DNA of 6,072 bases from an uncultured Eubacteriales bacterium (GTDB lineage Bacteria; Bacillota; Clostridia; Oscillospirales; CAG-272). The stretch is taken from the NCBI GenBank assembly GCA_900552255.1, contig URZF01000098.1, forward strand, positions 1-6,072, written 5' to 3'. Below the pieces are notes generated by a model, which did no database searches, had not been told where the DNA came from, and was given only the letters and a program-made list of their open reading frames with translations. Below, piece after piece: positions 5,692 through 6,072 of the stretch. The position numbers and the translations under genes were made by a program. The first letter of the stretch is position 1. The number at the start of each line of letters is the position of its first letter.

Positions 5692-5829
5692 TTATGATAT
5701 GGCACCGGAAACGCAGTGATACTCGCGTGGTTTCGGGCGAATTGCGGGCCTCCGGTGGAAATCAAAGCAAATGGCGGTGATCACATGGCTGGCGATGTCG
5801 CCCGGACGGGCGTCAATGTGCATACTCAC
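5692..5829 (-). pseudogene. Probable truncated 5' remnant of a nucleoside phosphorylase gene (DeoD-like)
   Basis: A 45-codon frame begins with GTG at 5829, overlapping the nitroreductase TGA as GTGA. It has GGAGG 7 bases upstream (5841-5837), so it looks like a genuine translational start in the operon. Residues 1-17 read VSMHIDARPGDIASHVI. This fits the N-terminus of purine-nucleoside phosphorylase and related NP-I enzymes, where HIxAxxGDIAxxVL leads into the phosphate-binding LPGDPLRAK. Here that continuation is absent: the sequence becomes TAICFDFHRRP and ends at tandem TAA codons (5694-5692 and 5691-5689). No other frame restores PNP motifs, so the break near 5779 looks like a deletion or rearrangement, not a simple frameshift. 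The match rests on about 14 residues, so a short unrelated gene is possible. Confidence 0.35.
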
Positions 5830-6072
5830 GCTTCTGCCTCCGATCGGATGTAGTGTACCGCGGAGATCAGCTCCTTCGGCTTCGGTTCCTCGGCCGGATA
5901 GCCGAAGGCGCCGAGGCTCGTGACCACGCGGTTTTTGGCAATGCCGATGGACTCAAACTTGTCGATAACCTCCAGCTTGTCACAGATGGGTGAAAACTGG
6001 TTGATCCACACGGAGCCGACGCCCTGACTGCGGGCCGCGAGGAACATATTTTCCATCGCGCAGCCGGCGTCC
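5826..6072 (-). CDS. Nitroreductase-family FMN oxidoreductase, C-terminal part only
   Basis: The last 81 codons are present; the 5' part lies beyond the right edge. The nitroreductase family comprises cytoplasmic FMN-dependent NAD(P)H oxidoreductases of about 165-220 residues that reduce nitro compounds, quinones or flavins. Evidence is DAGCAMENMFLAARSQGVGSVWI at the beginning of the visible part, corresponding to the conserved helix and strand (C-A-x-x-N-x-x-L-A-A, G-x-G-S-x-W), and the characteristic LGAFGYPAEEPKPK near the end (visible residues 53-66). Roughly the first 90-110 residues, including the N-terminal FMN-binding arginine region, are not visible, so the subfamily and substrate cannot be told. 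An inner ATG at 6056 is not the start: it sits within the conserved helix. The stop overlaps the GTG of the following nucleoside phosphorylase-like fragment, which suggests an operon transcribed leftward towards the terminator at 5545-5582. Confidence 0.88.
   Translation of the reverse strand, partial: DAGCAMENMFLAARSQGVGSVWINQFSPICDKLEVIDKFESIGIAKNRVVTSLGAFGYPAEEPKPKELISAVHYIRSEAEA

Noticed and set aside
5488..5697. Plus-strand frame of 69 codons whose ATG overlaps the kinase stop (ATGA)
   Set aside because: It runs through the consensus promoter and both arms of the 16-bp hairpin, has no clear SD, no recognisable motif and a composition typical of translated noncoding DNA.
5703..5757. CACCGGA...TCCGGTG inverted repeat with an inner GAAAC/GTTTC pairing, considered as a riboswitch or structured RNA
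   Set aside because: The outer arms are only 7 bp in a G+C-rich stretch, the inner stem has a mismatch and a bulge, and it lies inside the possible coding remnant. I match it to no known RNA family.
5799..5812. CGCCC-GGAC-GGGCG hairpin considered as a terminator for the nitroreductase
   Set aside because: No U-tract follows on either strand, and on the minus strand it falls within the first codons of the nucleoside phosphorylase-like fragment, where the bases encode conserved residues.
1..6072. CRISPR arrays, tRNA or rRNA genes, insertion sequences, phage att sites
   Set aside because: No regularly spaced repeats, no tRNA-like cloverleaf, no transposase or integrase motifs and no terminal repeats with target duplications were seen on either strand.

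Overview
The window looks like chromosomal DNA from a low-to-mid G+C Gram-positive bacterium, most likely an anaerobic Clostridia-class Firmicute. The grounds are strong purine-rich Shine-Dalgarno (SD) sequences (AAGGAGG, GGGAGG), near-consensus sigma-A promoters with 17-base spacers, a GTG start on the sensor kinase, and protein sequences that read like Clostridia homologues. This placement is inferred; there is no rRNA or marker gene to prove it.

Layout. (1) Bases 1-3057, minus strand: a compact three-gene operon, ychF (ribosome-associated ATPase) - nfo (endonuclease IV) - a NahK-like sugar 1-kinase. The gaps are 14 and 22 bases, and the last gene runs off the left edge probably only a few codons before its end. 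(2) Bases 3058-3264: a divergent control region with one good promoter facing each way and an imperfect direct repeat between them. (3) Bases 3265-5491, plus strand: a two-component system, an OmpR/PhoB-family response regulator followed by a membrane histidine kinase. They are separated by 64 bases that contain a perfect 11-bp hairpin. (4) Bases 5492-5825: a convergent gap without an obvious intact gene. It holds an exact-consensus promoter (TTGACA-17-TATAAT), a palindrome at its predicted start site, a 16-bp terminator-like hairpin immediately after, a second long imperfect stem-loop, and the probable remnant of a nucleoside phosphorylase gene. (5) Bases 5826-6072, minus strand: the C-terminal part of a nitroreductase-family flavoprotein, cut by the right edge. 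Its stop codon overlaps the GTG start of the nucleoside phosphorylase-like fragment.

How the parts relate. The left operon combines translation-associated housekeeping, base-excision repair and a sugar kinase; no single pathway links them. The regulator and kinase are a cognate pair whose stimulus is unknown; the kinase has an extracytoplasmic domain of about 150 residues. I see no clearly new multi-gene system. The least explained stretch is 5492-5825, where a perfect promoter points into a region with no intact gene.
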